Assembly (NCBI RefSeq): GCF_000315625.1
Contig: NW_005434647.1
Span: 467,446 to 531,445, forward strand
Length of the DNA stretch: 64,000 bases
Direction of reading: 5' to 3'
Source of the DNA: Guillardia theta CCMP2712
Taxonomy: Eukaryota > Cryptophyceae > Pyrenomonadales > Geminigeraceae
Shown here piece by piece: positions 1-13,256 of this stretch. The notes beneath the pieces were generated by a model. The model searched no databases. It had not been told where the DNA came from and was given only the letters and a program-made list of their open reading frames with translations. Both the position numbers and the translations under genes were made by a program. Position 1 is the first letter of the stretch. Each line of letters begins with the position of its first letter.

Positions 1-35
1 CAAAACAGAGGGCTCGTCGCGGAGTAACACCCCTC

Positions 36-79
36 CTCCCCCCCCCCCCCTTTTCCATTCCCCCCCCCCCCCCCCCCCC
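36..79. repeat. Poly-C tracts in an intron
   Basis: Two runs of C, roughly 15 and 19 nt, separated by a short T/C stretch. They lie in pyrimidine-rich sequence that leads to the TTTGCAG acceptor at 234-240, so they are most simply part of the intron upstream of the first visible exon. Confidence 0.8.
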
Positions 80-240
80 GTCTCTCTCCGTCCTCCTTTC
101 CAAACGTCCAGTTGACCTCCTCTCCATCCCAGAGACCAGCCCCATCCCACCTCACTGCATCCTACCGCACCACTCCTCCCCACTACACTTCGTTTTCCCC
201 TCCTCTCCCCTCTTCTCCTCTCTCATCTCCTCGTTTGCAG

Positions 241-1053
241 GTGGAGCTGCTCTGCAACGTTGGAGGAGCGGCCATTCTCGAAGCCAAGGACGACGAGGGC
301 TGGAATGTGCTGCACTGGCTGACGGAGGGGAAGATGGGGGAGGCAGAGGCGGAGGACTGGAACACGCGGGTCAACCTGGCCAACAAGAAGGAGTGCGCGA
401 GCTTTCTCTGCCGGGCGTCTCCTGCTCTCCTCTGGGAGCGAGAGCCACTGGAAGGGCGCACGTGCATGCACCTTGCATGCGCCAGCGGCCACCTGGACAT
501 GGTTGCCCTCCTGTTTGCAGAGGCAGGCAGGCCGATGCTGCTGGAGCGAGACATCAAGGGCAGGACATGCCTGCACTCGGCAGCGTGGGAAGACAAGCTT
601 GAGGTGATCCGATACCTGTGGGACATCGGAGGAGAGGACTTGCTCTTTCTCACGGACGAGACGGGGATGACCTGTGCCCACTACGCGGTGCTGAACAGCA
701 GGAGGAACTCCGACGAGACTGACGAGTTGGAGGCGGAGACGGATGGTCTGGAAGGCAATCATGCGGAGAATGACGAGGCGGGACAAGCGAGTTCAGAAGA
801 CGAGGAAGAGAAGGACAAGAGAGCTGAGGAAGGCTTCTCGCTGCTGGATGCTACGATGAGCGTCAGCCTTCAATCCTCAATGATACATGCTGCTGCAGAG
901 ACGGAAGTGCTCCGTTTCCTGCTCAGCGTGGGCAAGCGAAAGCTGCTGGAGATGAAAGACAACGAAGGCAACACCGTGCTGGACATCGCGATAGCTAATG
1001 ACCTGGGCGACTGCCAGGACATCATCGAGAAAGCGTTCAAGCGTAACACGTAG
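241..1053 (+). CDS. Ankyrin-repeat protein, 3' exon (partial)
   Basis: The gene enters from the left edge. The open frame runs back to 112, but 112-240 is C/T-rich and ends TTTGCAG, so the visible coding exon begins at 241 with Val-Glu-Leu-Leu and ends at the TAG before 1054. It holds at least four ankyrin-type units: GWNVLHWL near the start, then GRTCMHLACASGHLDMVALL, GRTCLHSAAWEDKLEVIRYL and GMTCAHYAV, with a last degenerate unit ending VLDIAIAND. A Glu/Asp-rich insertion (about 705-820) separates the penultimate and last units. Such repeats bind protein partners and give no catalytic role. An AATAAA at 1141-1146 lies 88 bp past the stop, just beyond the end of the convergent gene on the minus strand. 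The 5' exons are outside the window. Function unknown; confident only about the fold family. Confidence 0.8.
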   Translation: MELLCNVGGAAILEAKDDEGWNVLHWLTEGKMGEAEAEDWNTRVNLANKKECASFLCRASPALLWEREPLEGRTCMHLACASGHLDMVALLFAEAGRPMLLERDIKGRTCLHSAAWEDKLEVIRYLWDIGGEDLLFLTDETGMTCAHYAVLNSRRNSDETDELEAETDGLEGNHAENDEAGQASSEDEEEKDKRAEEGFSLLDATMSVSLQSSMIHAAAETEVLRFLLSVGKRKLLEMKDNEGNTVLDIAIANDLGDCQDIIEKAFKRNT

Positions 1054-1140
1054 AGTAAAGGATAAGAGGGAGAGGAGGACGTCAAGGAAGGGACAGAGGT
1101 GGAGGAGTGTGGAGGAGCGCAAAGAGATGATGTATGTATG

Positions 1141-1146
1141 AATAAA
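1141..1146 (+). terminator. AATAAA poly(A) signal
   Basis: Canonical hexamer 88 bp downstream of the ankyrin gene stop, 2 bp from the stop codon of the convergent minus-strand gene. Confidence 0.5.
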
Positions 1147-1148
1147 GT

Positions 1149-2112
1149 TCAGATGTCTATAGGAGTCTTGTAGGGAGCCATGCCCTTTGTTAGCCTTGTC
1201 AAGTTCAGCTTCTCCTGTAGTATCTGTTTCCATACTTCCGAGTCCTCTCCCAAATTCTGCATGCCGGGGATGTCACAGGTCGAGAGAAGGTTGAAGATCG
1301 GGAACGGCAAGGAATAGCATCTACCTCAGTCTGCTTCCTGCACCATAGCTCGTTCAGTCGCTTCCTCGTCTCCTCCAACTCATTCGCATTCAGAGTTCGG
1401 TGCCGCAACGTTCTCGCTGCATCCCTGCCGGCACTCCATGAGATCATCGGCATCATTGACAGCAGCACTGGCTCACCTGATCCTCTTAGAGCACACAGAG
1501 CACGTGCAGTCGTCTCGATGCATGAGCATGGTTGGCGTCCATTCGTAGTGCTCCCTCCTCTCCTGCCAGAACGCGGTCACCTTTCAGCATCATCCATAAG
1601 GCTACGCACTTCAATGGTGAGGACGCTCTTCCTTACGATCTGCACCTTTCCCTCCCTCTTCTCATAGACGGCTTCGTTCTTTTTCCTTTCTCGTCTTCCT
1701 GCACTCAATGATCTTGCCATCTTGAGCTGTTGTAGCTGGACCATTCTCAGCGCTCTTTGCCTCAAGTTGCAAGATTGTCAGTTCACCTCAATGCTGAGCG
1801 ATTCTTTCTGAGAGTCGGCATAAAGCGCCTTCACGCTGGCTTCTCGCTCTTGAAACCACCTTGCAACAACAGCTGCTGTGTCCTCACTCTCAGCCCTCTT
1901 AATGTCCCTTCGCCCCCCTGAGTATTTGTAGTTGAGCAATCATATTTCTGCTCCCTCCTAGTGTCACCTGACTCTTTCCATTCATATTTCTTGGTAGCAG
2001 GACTAATCTTCTTGCTGCCCGAGGTCCCCGCAAACGATCGTACGCCCGAATACACCGATTGTGCTCCATCGTCTCCAAGCCCAAGTCCAAGATTAGCGAA
2101 CAAAGACCCCAG
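1149..2112 (-). CDS. Unknown multi-exon protein, helix-rich
   Basis: Several minus-strand exons join in phase through short GT-AG introns. The 3' exon reads NLGEDSEVWKQILQEKLNL and ends PIDI-stop at 1149-1151. The exon before it ends LNELWCRKQTE. Joins around 1413-1490 and 1545-1660 give a stretch with a Cys pair pattern (CTCSVC) after EHYEWTPTM. Upstream, an exon around 1960-2100 (YSGVRSFAGTSG, KKYEWKES) joins an exon around 1790-1921 reading RAESEDTAAVVARWFQERE. The middle, around 1650-1790, was not resolved, and no ATG was found for the first exon, so the upper boundary is approximate. Much of the product is charged and predicted helical. No family was recognised. It converges on the ankyrin gene with 95 bp between stops. 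Confidence 0.45.
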
Positions 2113-3795
2113 GCCAAGGTCTAGCCTGTGAGATATTCCTCACTGAATGACGCCAGCATCTGAGTCTTCCCCTCTCTCTCTCTCTCTGCTCTTCTCCCGG
2201 CTCTCTCCCTCCCCTCCCGGCGAGCTTCGGAGTCCTCCCCCTTCCCCTCCCCCTCCCCCTCTCCCTCTCCTCAGTCTTTCCCCCGCTCAGCCTCTCCCAG
2301 CCTGCTCTCTTCGTCATCCAACTGATCAGTCCCTCACTTACCTGCTCTCGTCAACAGCCATGATCACCGGAGGGCAGCGCGGTCAAATTGATCGGTCTGC
2401 TGTAACGGTTTGTTGTGACCGTTGAAGGATGCCTGGTGCTCTCGTAACTGTCAGGGATTTCATCAAACCGTAGTAATACCCCCACTCCCCCGCTTCTCTT
2501 TCCTAGCTGCCCTCAGGTACACAACGACTTCAATTTTAGGTCATCGAGGGGGGTGGGGGCTCAGTTCGGACTCCACGGGTTAATTTCACATGTTGACGTC
2601 CTCGGAGGGGGTGGGTAGGGTGCTGTCGTGCCGAGGAGGTACGGGTAGAAAACTAAAAAGGAAAAAAAAGTACACTTTCAGTGCTCGGGTACTAGTACCC
2701 CTATTTCCGACGAGAGAAAAGGGGGTGAAACATCAAAAACAACCAGGGCGGTAGTCAAGGGGTACATCCCAACCCTTTACACTTCCACCCCCAAAAATGA
2801 GATATAATATTTTAAACTATTTTATACATGTAGATAGTACAGGCTGCATTTATGTATAAAACTATTGTAAACGTTTAGATCGGGGGGCAAGATAAAATCT
2901 GGTTGTAATGATTTGAACGTGACCCAGTTGTTTTTCAAAATGGACAATCCCAATTCCGAACCAGGGCCGAACCATTAATTTTATATCATTTTAAATACTT
3001 TTAGTTGCGCATAATATGGTGCAAAATCAGGTAGATGTTTTTTTTAATTGAAAGGGGGTGGTAAGAAAACTGAACAAGTGAGGAATGTCTGGGGTGGGTG
3101 CTGCAAATTCTGGGGTACTGGAAATGAATTCCTTTTGTGTACCACTAGGAGTTCACCATGCAAGTTTTTCCTATATAAATACCTATGATTATTCTCATCT
3201 ACACTAATTAGCATAGAAAAGTTATGAATTGAATGCAATCAGACGGGGTGGGTAGCAGAGGGTTCAGAGGAGCCAGTGGTGTTGGGGTACCATTTTGGAC
3301 GATCGGGTAGGGTAGGTCGGCAGAAGCAGAGCGGACGAATCATGGTGAGGCTTTGAAGAGACGCGTAAGGATAACTGATGCGAGGAGGAGGGGGGGGGAA
3401 AGTGAACAAGGAGGTAAACAATGTATTGACGAGAAGCGACATCCCTGCAACATGATATGAAGTGTTGAATTGACCAAACATTGGAAAAGCAATGGTGGGG
3501 ACAGACAGGTGGCAAGAGGCAGCAGGAAATGTTCGTATCCATTGTGAAATCGAGGAATGCACAAAGGGAAGTAGATGAGAGAGAAATTGACGCATACAGA
3601 CGTGCAATTGTAGAAGGCAATGACAGGATGCATGGGTATAGATTCCAATTGCATCCCAACGGTCATAAAGAATTGGGGGAGGGGGGGGGGGGGGAGCGGG
3701 TTGCGGAGTTCGGTTGTTCAGACGATGGAGTTGGGAAGAGATTAGTAAGCCTTTGCTGCATTTTGCATTGCAAACCAATCATCCTCCGTATTGTG
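2113..3795. other. Head-to-head gap, low complexity, no gene seen
   Basis: 2160-2290 is CT-rich. From about 2530 to 3300 the plus strand carries repeated GGGGGTGGG-type runs, GTAC-rich stretches and A/T-rich stretches such as 2800-2870. Open frames here have no splice-consistent coding signal. Presumably it holds promoters for the two divergent neighbours. Confidence 0.5.
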
Positions 3796-4165
3796 ATGGA
3801 GATGCGCGATCTCTTTTGCTGGCATGTCTAAATTGTTGGCACCTGTCTGCCGTTCCTGTGCCACCTGTCCTTCCTGCGCTCTTGTCACTGCTTGTGGCTT
3901 GTGTCGGGGTCTGATAAGCTCTCGACTTGTTACAGAGCTACGCATCTGTTCAGCAGTTTGCTCACCAGGAGGCTGCTAAGGCCATGGCGAGGCGCACCGA
4001 ATGGGATTTTCAGACCATGGTGAGGGAGTTGATTTGGCAACACTTTCTTTATCTAACATGGGCAAATTGCAGCTGAAGCACATGCCTTCTTGTGCAAAGA
4101 GTGGAGCATTTGGTTGTGGTGGCCGTGACTACAGCAGTGATTATGGACACGTGCACCAGGTTTGA
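3796..4165 (+). CDS. Small unknown protein, three exons
   Basis: Model: exon 1 3796-3825 (starts MEMRDLFCWH), exon 2 3936-4019, exon 3 4073-4165, all in phase 0, giving about 69 residues. Exon 2 ends ARRTEWDFQTM. Exon 3 contains a Cys/Gly/Tyr-rich part (CGGRDYSSDYGHVHQV) and stops with TGA. Both introns are GT-AG; the first (110 nt) is longer than usual here and the start exon is the weakest part. No family recognised. The stop lies 252 bp from that of the convergent RBM42-like gene. Exons further upstream cannot be excluded. Confidence 0.35.
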
Positions 4166-4417
4166 AATCACTTCCAGTCCCTTGTTGCATGCCTAAATAT
4201 TATGTCAGGGTCACGCGGTAGTGTTCATCTGAGCCTAAGTTTAGAGTTGCCATGTATAGTATGTGTATTCAAGCACGCTCCTGTGCAAACTTAGGAACAT
4301 TTAACCACAGCTGGAACGAAATTAAAACTGTTTCTTTGTCTCTTCCTTCCCCAATCACGTTCTCAACCTGACTGATGAAAATGGAAAAAAACCATTCCTG
4401 TCTTGCAGGAATTGGAC

Positions 4418-5738
4418 TCACTTCTTCTTCGGTTTGCTTGCTTTCTTATTCCACCATTCAGTATCTTCCTCTTCTTCTCCCTGCAGTGTTCATTCCGAGT
4501 GAGTGCAGTAGCTATGAAATGTGAGAATCGGCACCTGCTGCTGTTGAGGGGCAGGTCGCTTCTTTCCCGGCTGCAGAGCTCGCTCTGATGAACAAGAGTG
4601 AGCCGGAACAAACGCAGCAGGGATTCTCCCACCTTGCCATTCACTTTTCATAAGCTTCACTGGACGATTTCCGACATATTTCCCTACAGGCGAATCAGGT
4701 ATTCAGAAAACAAATTCTTCCTTCACCTTGCATCTCCTTCATCGCTCTCGTAAAATCTGCAGGATCCGCGAATGACACGAATCCGTAACCCTGAAATTTC
4801 TTAGTTTAGTCTGCTAAGCCAACGGGTTCTGCAATCCAGCATCATCAACCTTCGACTTGCTTGTACGGCCATCGCGCACAACCTTTGCCTTTTGAAACGA
4901 TGAATACTTTCCGAAACTTCTTGCCAGGGTCGAGTCATCGACCTAGCAGTCAAAAATCTTTTTCATTCAATTTCCAGGCACAGCATCTCGTACCTCATTT
5001 CCGAGATTCCCGCAGAACATTCGATAGTCATCCTTCGGCCACTCCAAAAGCGACGCGTCCGACCATTTCTTACCTCCCGCCGACCTCATGATTGTGTCCG
5101 GTATTCCTGGTTGACATCATTTCAGCTCCGCCACATGTCGTTCCATCTCAAACCAGGCATCTTTGAGTTAGCGCCTCCTGAGATGGCGGGCGGAGCAATG
5201 GAGGAGCCATATGTCTGGAAGAGATTAGCTCCACAGGTCTGAGCTACACCAACAGGTCCTGCGCACCTGGAATGAATTTGGCGCAGGATTCGCTTGATAA
5301 CTGAGATTCAAGCTCTGAAAGGGATCTCAAAAGGATCGCAAGGCATCAAGTGAAGCGACGCACCGGTTGGAAGAGCGTTGTCACGCCCGACGATCGAGAA
5401 GCAACAGTGGGCATCAGCTCATCGTCGTAGTTCTTGACAGGTGCTGCTGCATACTGGATCCTGAGTAGGGAAGTTGTTATCCTGGATGTGGAATCAAAAA
5501 GAACCCCTCACTTTGGCTTCTTTGCAGTTGTGGTCTCAGATCCTCCGGGTTTTGCTAAACTGCGAGTGAGAAGGTTGCAAGCATGTTCTCAATGCGCACA
5601 CCTGAGGACGAGCTCGTCTCAGCTGGTTTCTGAGATTCTAAGGATTCAATCTCCTAATGAAGAAGTGAGTCTCTCATGTGGAAACTCGGGTCCTACCTTC
5701 TCAAACAGGGCAAGCTCGTCGTCCAGGTGGTCACCCAT
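4418..5738 (-). CDS. RBM42: RBM42-like RRM protein
   Basis: A hand-spliced model starts at the ATG 5736-5738 (MGDHLDDELALFEK) and uses introns of about 48-74 nt; exons include 5697-5738, 5602-5629, 5512-5554 and 5364-5460. The N-terminal half is low complexity. The C-terminal half is a single RRM with RNP2 RMFCGNLG and RNP1 SKGYGFVSF, followed by the motif GKYVGNRPVKL that is characteristic of RBM42. Before the RRM is SAGGKKW, also conserved in that family. The C-terminus is acidic then Lys-rich (GEEEEDTEWW to KKK-stop). RBM42 proteins bind mRNA and are linked to splicing and hnRNP complexes in the nucleus. An alternative last exon with a stop at 4490-4492 is possible if the final 55-nt intron is retained. 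Length about 240 residues, shorter than animal RBM42 because the N-terminal region is small. Confidence 0.85.
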
Positions 5739-6817
5739 CTAGCAAGGGGAAACGAGTGAGGAGAAGAATGATTGGTATAGATAATGTGAAAAGCCTGGTC
5801 CCTCTCAATGTGCCAATCAACCTATTCTCATCATTGAATATCCGATTGCTGTCTCAGAAATTCCAAAAACCAATCAGATCCTGCTCATCACACTACCTGG
5901 AAATGAACTTCAAAGTTGATTGCGATGTGTGCAATCTGAACTGAGAATTCTGATAAGATTTATCCATCAAATCTCTGATCCGTTCTACCTTGATTTGAAC
6001 ACATCATCATCTATACTGCAACCTTGCCCTTCTTACGCTTCACAGTAGAGCTTCTGGCATGTCTCTAGTATCATACAACTATCCTCATGGCAGCATGTGC
6101 GTCCCTTGGCTCTCACTCCCCACCCTCGCCCCACTCGCTCGTCCTGCTCGCTCGCTTCTGCGACATTCGAGCGATCTTGATGCCCCTCATACAGGCAGTA
6201 AGCTGAGTTGCTCAGGGCAGGCCCGGCCCGCGCCGCCGGCGGGCAGTCCGAGTCCGACGGCGCGGCCGCTCCGAGGCTCGGCCCGGAGCCCGGGCCGCGC
6301 CCCGGGCCCGGCACTGGCATGATCCGAGTGAGTCACATCCGACAGGCCCATGATCTCATAATTTGGCATCGGAACTTTGCAGCTTGCCCCGCACGGTCAC
6401 TGGCGAGTCTCGGGCGGCTGCGCCCGGGCGGCGGCCGCCCGGCGGCCCGGCGCTGCCCGGCCCCGGCGGGCCGCGGGTGACTCGCCCTCAGCCTGGCACT
6501 GCACTGGGGCTTCGGACCTACTAGCTGAGGCTAACTTCCGGGCGATTCTGGGCCCGGGGGCCCGCCGGCTGACGGTTGATCCGCTGAGTCCGCGGCGCCG
6601 GGCGCCGCGGATAACCTTTTTACTCAAAGTTAAGTTAAAAATCAGTACGAGGACAATCAGGAGGATCGATAACCCGGCAACCGCAAACACCGTCGGTAGG
6701 CGTCACTTTGATTCCCGGACCTCGGAGCGGCAGTTCACAAAAACAAAAAAGAGCCGGGAGGTCGGCCCAGCCCGGCAAGCTCAATGCCAAGTTGAGCGGA
6801 AGTAAAAGAAAGGGCGA
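5739..6817. other. Head-to-head gap with GC-rich island
   Basis: 5740-6180 is the upstream region of the RBM42-like gene and looks ordinary. 6215-6620 is extremely GC-rich (strings of CCCGG/GGCCC). At 6621-6647 it changes abruptly to an AT-rich segment containing ACTCAAAGTTAAGTTAAAAA (6622-6641), which recurs elsewhere in the window. No gene seen. Confidence 0.55.
6622..6641 (+). repeat. Recurrent motif ACTCAAAGTTAAGTTAAAAA
   Basis: Identical 20-mer also at 51297-51316; shortened or diverged copies at 18437-18456 and 51352-51364, and an inverted copy at 51824-51840. Every copy borders a GC-rich island. Confidence 0.7.
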
Positions 6818-6890
6818 CACCTGACCTGGGACTTGAACCCAGAACCTTTGGATTAGAAGTCCAACGCGCTGTCCATTGCGCCAGCCAAGC
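6818..6890 (-). tRNA. tRNA-Arg (anticodon UCU)
   Basis: On the minus strand a 73-nt cloverleaf can be drawn: acceptor GCTTGGC paired with GTCAGGT (three G-U pairs), D-stem GCGC/GCGC, anticodon stem TTGGA/TCCAA with loop CTTCTAA (anticodon TCT), T-stem CTGGG/CCCAG with loop TTCAAGT, discriminator G. Box A (TGGCGCAATGG) and box B (GGTTCAAGTCC) are present for RNA polymerase III. There is no intron and no encoded CCA. Downstream on the same strand, T-rich sequence around 6803-6813 can serve as terminator. It reads arginine AGA codons. The G-U pairs in the acceptor stem are somewhat unusual, but the rest is canonical. Confidence 0.93.
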
Positions 6891-7170
6891 CCAAGCCCGT
6901 ACCGATCGTGCAACAAGAGAGTATATATAGACTGTACTGAGGGGGTAGGGTAGGGAGTTTCTTGTATACATGGGTGGGGTGATTGAAAATGAGGTGGTAG
7001 GGGTAGAAGCAAAATTACCAATTTCAGTGAGGGTGAGCACGATGGGGTGGTATGTGACAAGGGTGCAGATTTGGTGAGGGGGTAGTAGCTGAGGTGTGGA
7101 GGGTGGCCGGACGAGTGAACGGGAAGGGACAAAGGAAGCAGGGGGAGGAGAGGAGAGGCAGGAAGCAAGG
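6891..7170. promoter_or_regulatory. GGGTAGGG/GGGGTGGG-rich upstream region
   Basis: Between the tRNA gene and the first ATG of the next plus-strand gene. The plus strand carries repeated GGG runs (6940-7090), of the same kind as upstream of several other genes here. A TATATATA-like stretch lies near 6922. Inferred promoter only. Confidence 0.35.
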
Positions 7171-7994
7171 ATGGACTCTATGGGCATCTACTTCCCTACT
7201 TGCAATGGCATCGAGGTGATAATGATCCTGCTCCTCTCCTCGCTGCAGCCTGAAACATGTGTCTGCAGATGGTCATGGACTTTATGGGACAGGTTTGCAA
7301 TGGCCGTGGCCGGAGGTAATAGTTTGACGTTTGCAATGCAGCAAATCGCGGAGGAAGTGGCAGAGATGAATTCGATGGCAGCGCAACAGTCTGTTCATCC
7401 TCAGCTGGTGAGAGGTTCAGCTTATTGAAGGTTTCAGCTGAATTCTTGTAGGCGCCTATCCCCGTCCATGCAGGGGTTGAGGTAGTAAGTCTTAAGCGAT
7501 AGGGGCAAGATGTTCTGATATCCTGCGAGTAGATCGCTCCTGGAACTCAGACAGTCCGAGCATCACCTAGTCAAGCCCTCCTTTGCCTGCATGCCTGTAT
7601 CTTCGGTGCCGTCTCTGCAACAAGCCAGTTGAATGATACGGTGAAGACAAAGTGCAGTCAGGTCAAGAAACTGAAATGTTCGATGTCTAGAACTCGGCAT
7701 CAGACTCTCTTGCCGAGTGGCAAGCAAATTTTTCCAAGCACAGTCAGGTATCCGTCTTAGCGGGTGTGCTGTCTTGATGTTGATCGCCTCATGGCAGGAG
7801 GCGGCGTCCAGCATGAGCCCGCTCAGCGCTTACTTCTTATCGCGCTTCATGTTCCCCTCTGTGATGTGCAGTTCCTCTCTTTGCTCCCCTTGACCAACTT
7901 GCAGAGGGAGAAGTCCGCGATTCTGCCTGAGAACCTCGAACAAGGACCCTCGTCAACCACCATCCGTCATACGACAGCTTCATCTCAACTCTGA
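7171..7994 (+). CDS. Small unknown protein, six exons
   Basis: Exons 7171-7215, 7269-7292, 7342-7407, 7452-7481, about 7798-7860 and about 7908-7994 join in phase 0 through GT-AG introns. The first three introns are 44-53 nt and one is about 316 nt. The product begins MDSMGIYFPTCNGIE, has an acidic/Met-rich helical part (QQIAEEVAEMNSMAAQQ) and ends TTIRHTTASSQL. If the long intron is not used, the frame instead stops at 7500-7502 after VVSLKR. No family or domain recognised. It is 122 bp from the stop of the convergent lysyl-tRNA synthetase gene. The gene model is moderately supported; function unknown. Confidence 0.45.
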
Positions 7995-8116
7995 GAGCTG
8001 ACTCAAAGGACACAATCTACGACAACTTCCCTAGCATGCTTTAATGCTCTTGCGAGTAAACGACGTCAGGGGTACAAGTCGGCAGAGTCACAAAACCCTC
8101 GCGCCATGCTCAGCGC

Positions 8117-10977
<2,861 letters not shown>

Positions 10978-11027
10978 TTCAGCACGCACGTGGCTTCATC
11001 CGTTGTCGCTCTTAAGTGTGTGATGTA

Positions 11028-11810
11028 ACGGCCGGGCTCGGGGCCCCCGGGCCCCGGCCGGGCCGCGCGCCGGGCACCGCCGTTCTGGCAACGCCCGGCC
11101 GTCACGTGACTCAGGCTTTGTGACGACGGTCCGACCGCCCGGCCCGGCAGCCCGTCTGAGTGATCCGGGCCTCCCGCCGCTGCCGGGCGGCCGCACGGCA
11201 CCGTCAGCATCATGATGGCACCGCCGATGCCTTAGTCAGACGGTCGGGCGGCCCGCCGGGACTCCCTCGCGGACGGTGACCGTACGGTCGGACGCCGGTC
11301 GAACCGTGTCCAATCGAACCGCGGCGTCAGACCGTAGTGGTGACCGCCGAGGGTCCGACACTGCGGAGTGAGCGGCTGACTCGGTCCGGCGACCACACCG
11401 GGTGCCGGGCACCGGGCCGCAGTGACTCGCCTAAGTGACCCGGTGGGTCGGGGAGCCTCGGAGTTCCGGACTCGGATCGTCACGCTCGGAGCCGGCCCCG
11501 GGCGGCCGGGCCGCGGCCCGGCCGGGCCTTCTGATGGATCGGATCGTATGCCAGCCCTTAGCAAGACGCCGCTAGCCTAGTAGGACTGAGGCCTCCTGAG
11601 TCAAGTCACTGAGTATTTCGGAGGCTCAGACTGAGCCGCGAGTCAATCCAGCGGAAGCCTCTCAGGTGACCGGCGGCGGCCCTGACTCTGTGGCTGGTCC
11701 GGCCCGGGCCGACGATCGGCCCGCCAGTCACAAGGCCGCCGGGCCGCGCTCGCGGCCCGGCCCGGCTGCTGCCCGGCGGGCCTGAGCCTATTCTGGTCTA
11801 CCTTCATCCG
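11028..11810. repeat. GC-rich island between divergent genes
   Basis: Dense CCGGGC/GGCCGG strings with interspersed GACT/AGTC words such as GTGACTCAG and ACTGAGTC; no coding signal on either strand despite long open frames, which are a composition effect. It fills the gap between the lysyl-tRNA synthetase start (10977) and the MORN1-like start (12063). Confidence 0.6.
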
Positions 11811-11852
11811 CGGTACACCTAACGGTTCAAGCAACGAAATGCTCTACCATCA

Positions 11853-11898
11853 AGGGAGGGAGGGAGGGAGGGAGGGAGGGAGGGAGGGAGGGAGGGAG
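11853..11898 (+). repeat. (GGGA)n microsatellite
   Basis: About eleven perfect tetranucleotide units. Confidence 0.95.
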
Positions 11899-12062
11899 TG
11901 CATGAAATGAGATTAGATTGGAGGGGATGGAGGGAAGTTGAGGAGAAGGAAATCTAGTGCAAGTGCAGGAACTGATCCCAGTGGATTGATTGGGTGATGG
12001 ACCAACCTTTCCGCTCTTGAATCTGCTGTGGTGTTTCCAATTTTCATGATTGCGTACAGGAA

Positions 12063-13182
12063 ATGGCAGCTGCTGAAGCTCGCACAGAGCTCAGGAACAC
12101 GTTCAGACCTCCACTGCCTCAAGGTGGGCAAGTTGAGCAGGCAAGCAGATCACTGCGATCCATTCCCAGGTGAACCGACTAGGATGAGATGCAAGTTGGT
12201 TTTTAACAAGTGTACGAAGGGACATGAACATCTACAAGAAGGCAAAACCACAGAAACTACCAGCCATTGAGGTGTTGGCACCAATTTTACTATCCAACCA
12301 TCACTGCCTGATTGGTCTGAGCTTACGTACTCTACTCATTCAGGGACAAAACGCTTGCTCGTTTGGGATCCTGCAAAAGTACTACACGATAAATCCGAAT
12401 GCTCCGGTATCGGGTGCATCTGTTGGATGCAGCTCTTGATGTTCTAGTGCAGATCGACTGGAGGAATGGTCTTGACATGAGAACTTTGTACCCTGCGCAG
12501 GAACTTAAGCCCGACAGGAGATGCTGACTGTCACTGACTTGTGGGGTGCAGAGTGCCGACTATTTGCGTCCTCGGGCTTGGAACACGTGAGGACTGATGT
12601 GGCACGTTGGCTGAATGTCGACTTTACACCTTCTTCCCAGCTTTGAAACCAACGAGCACTGTGTCCGCCCCTACTACGAGGTGACCAGCGAGAGAAAGTC
12701 GGTGCTGGTTTGACATGTGTCGTCAGGGTGCCTTGAAAGAGCAGCTGCGCCATGGTACGGGAAAATGTGCATTCAGGTATGATACCAGACGCTGTGCAGG
12801 AGTTGAGCTGAGATGTCCCTTGTTCGCCTTCCAGAAATCGCTACTTCAACTACGAAGGGGAATGGGGTGGAGGGCTATTCCATGGTCATGGCAGGGTGGG
12901 GCTCGATGTGCGGGACAAGTGATGAAGTCTGACTCTTGACCTTGAAGCTGATGATCGGGGATGGATTCTATGAAGGAGAGTTTGTGAATGGAGAGATCAG
13001 TGGCTCGGGGGTCAGGTACTTCACCTTCATGGTAAGCAGATGGAACAAGGTGGCTGATGGATGCTGCAGACAGTGGGCGGATGGGAGTACATACACGGGT
13101 CAATTCTTGAACGGAGAACACCATGGGCAGGTTAACGTTTGTTTCTTGTTTTGTGTGAGAAAATAGTTGAATTGCTGCTGCT

Positions 13183-13256
<74 letters not shown>

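Noticed and set aside
112-240. Upstream part of the ankyrin frame as coding
   Set aside because: Pyrimidine-rich and ends TTTGCAG; it is better read as intron.
4403-4588. Plus-strand frame opposite the end of the RBM42-like gene
   Set aside because: It mirrors the spliced minus-strand exons that match RBM42; the plus-strand gene ends cleanly at 4165.
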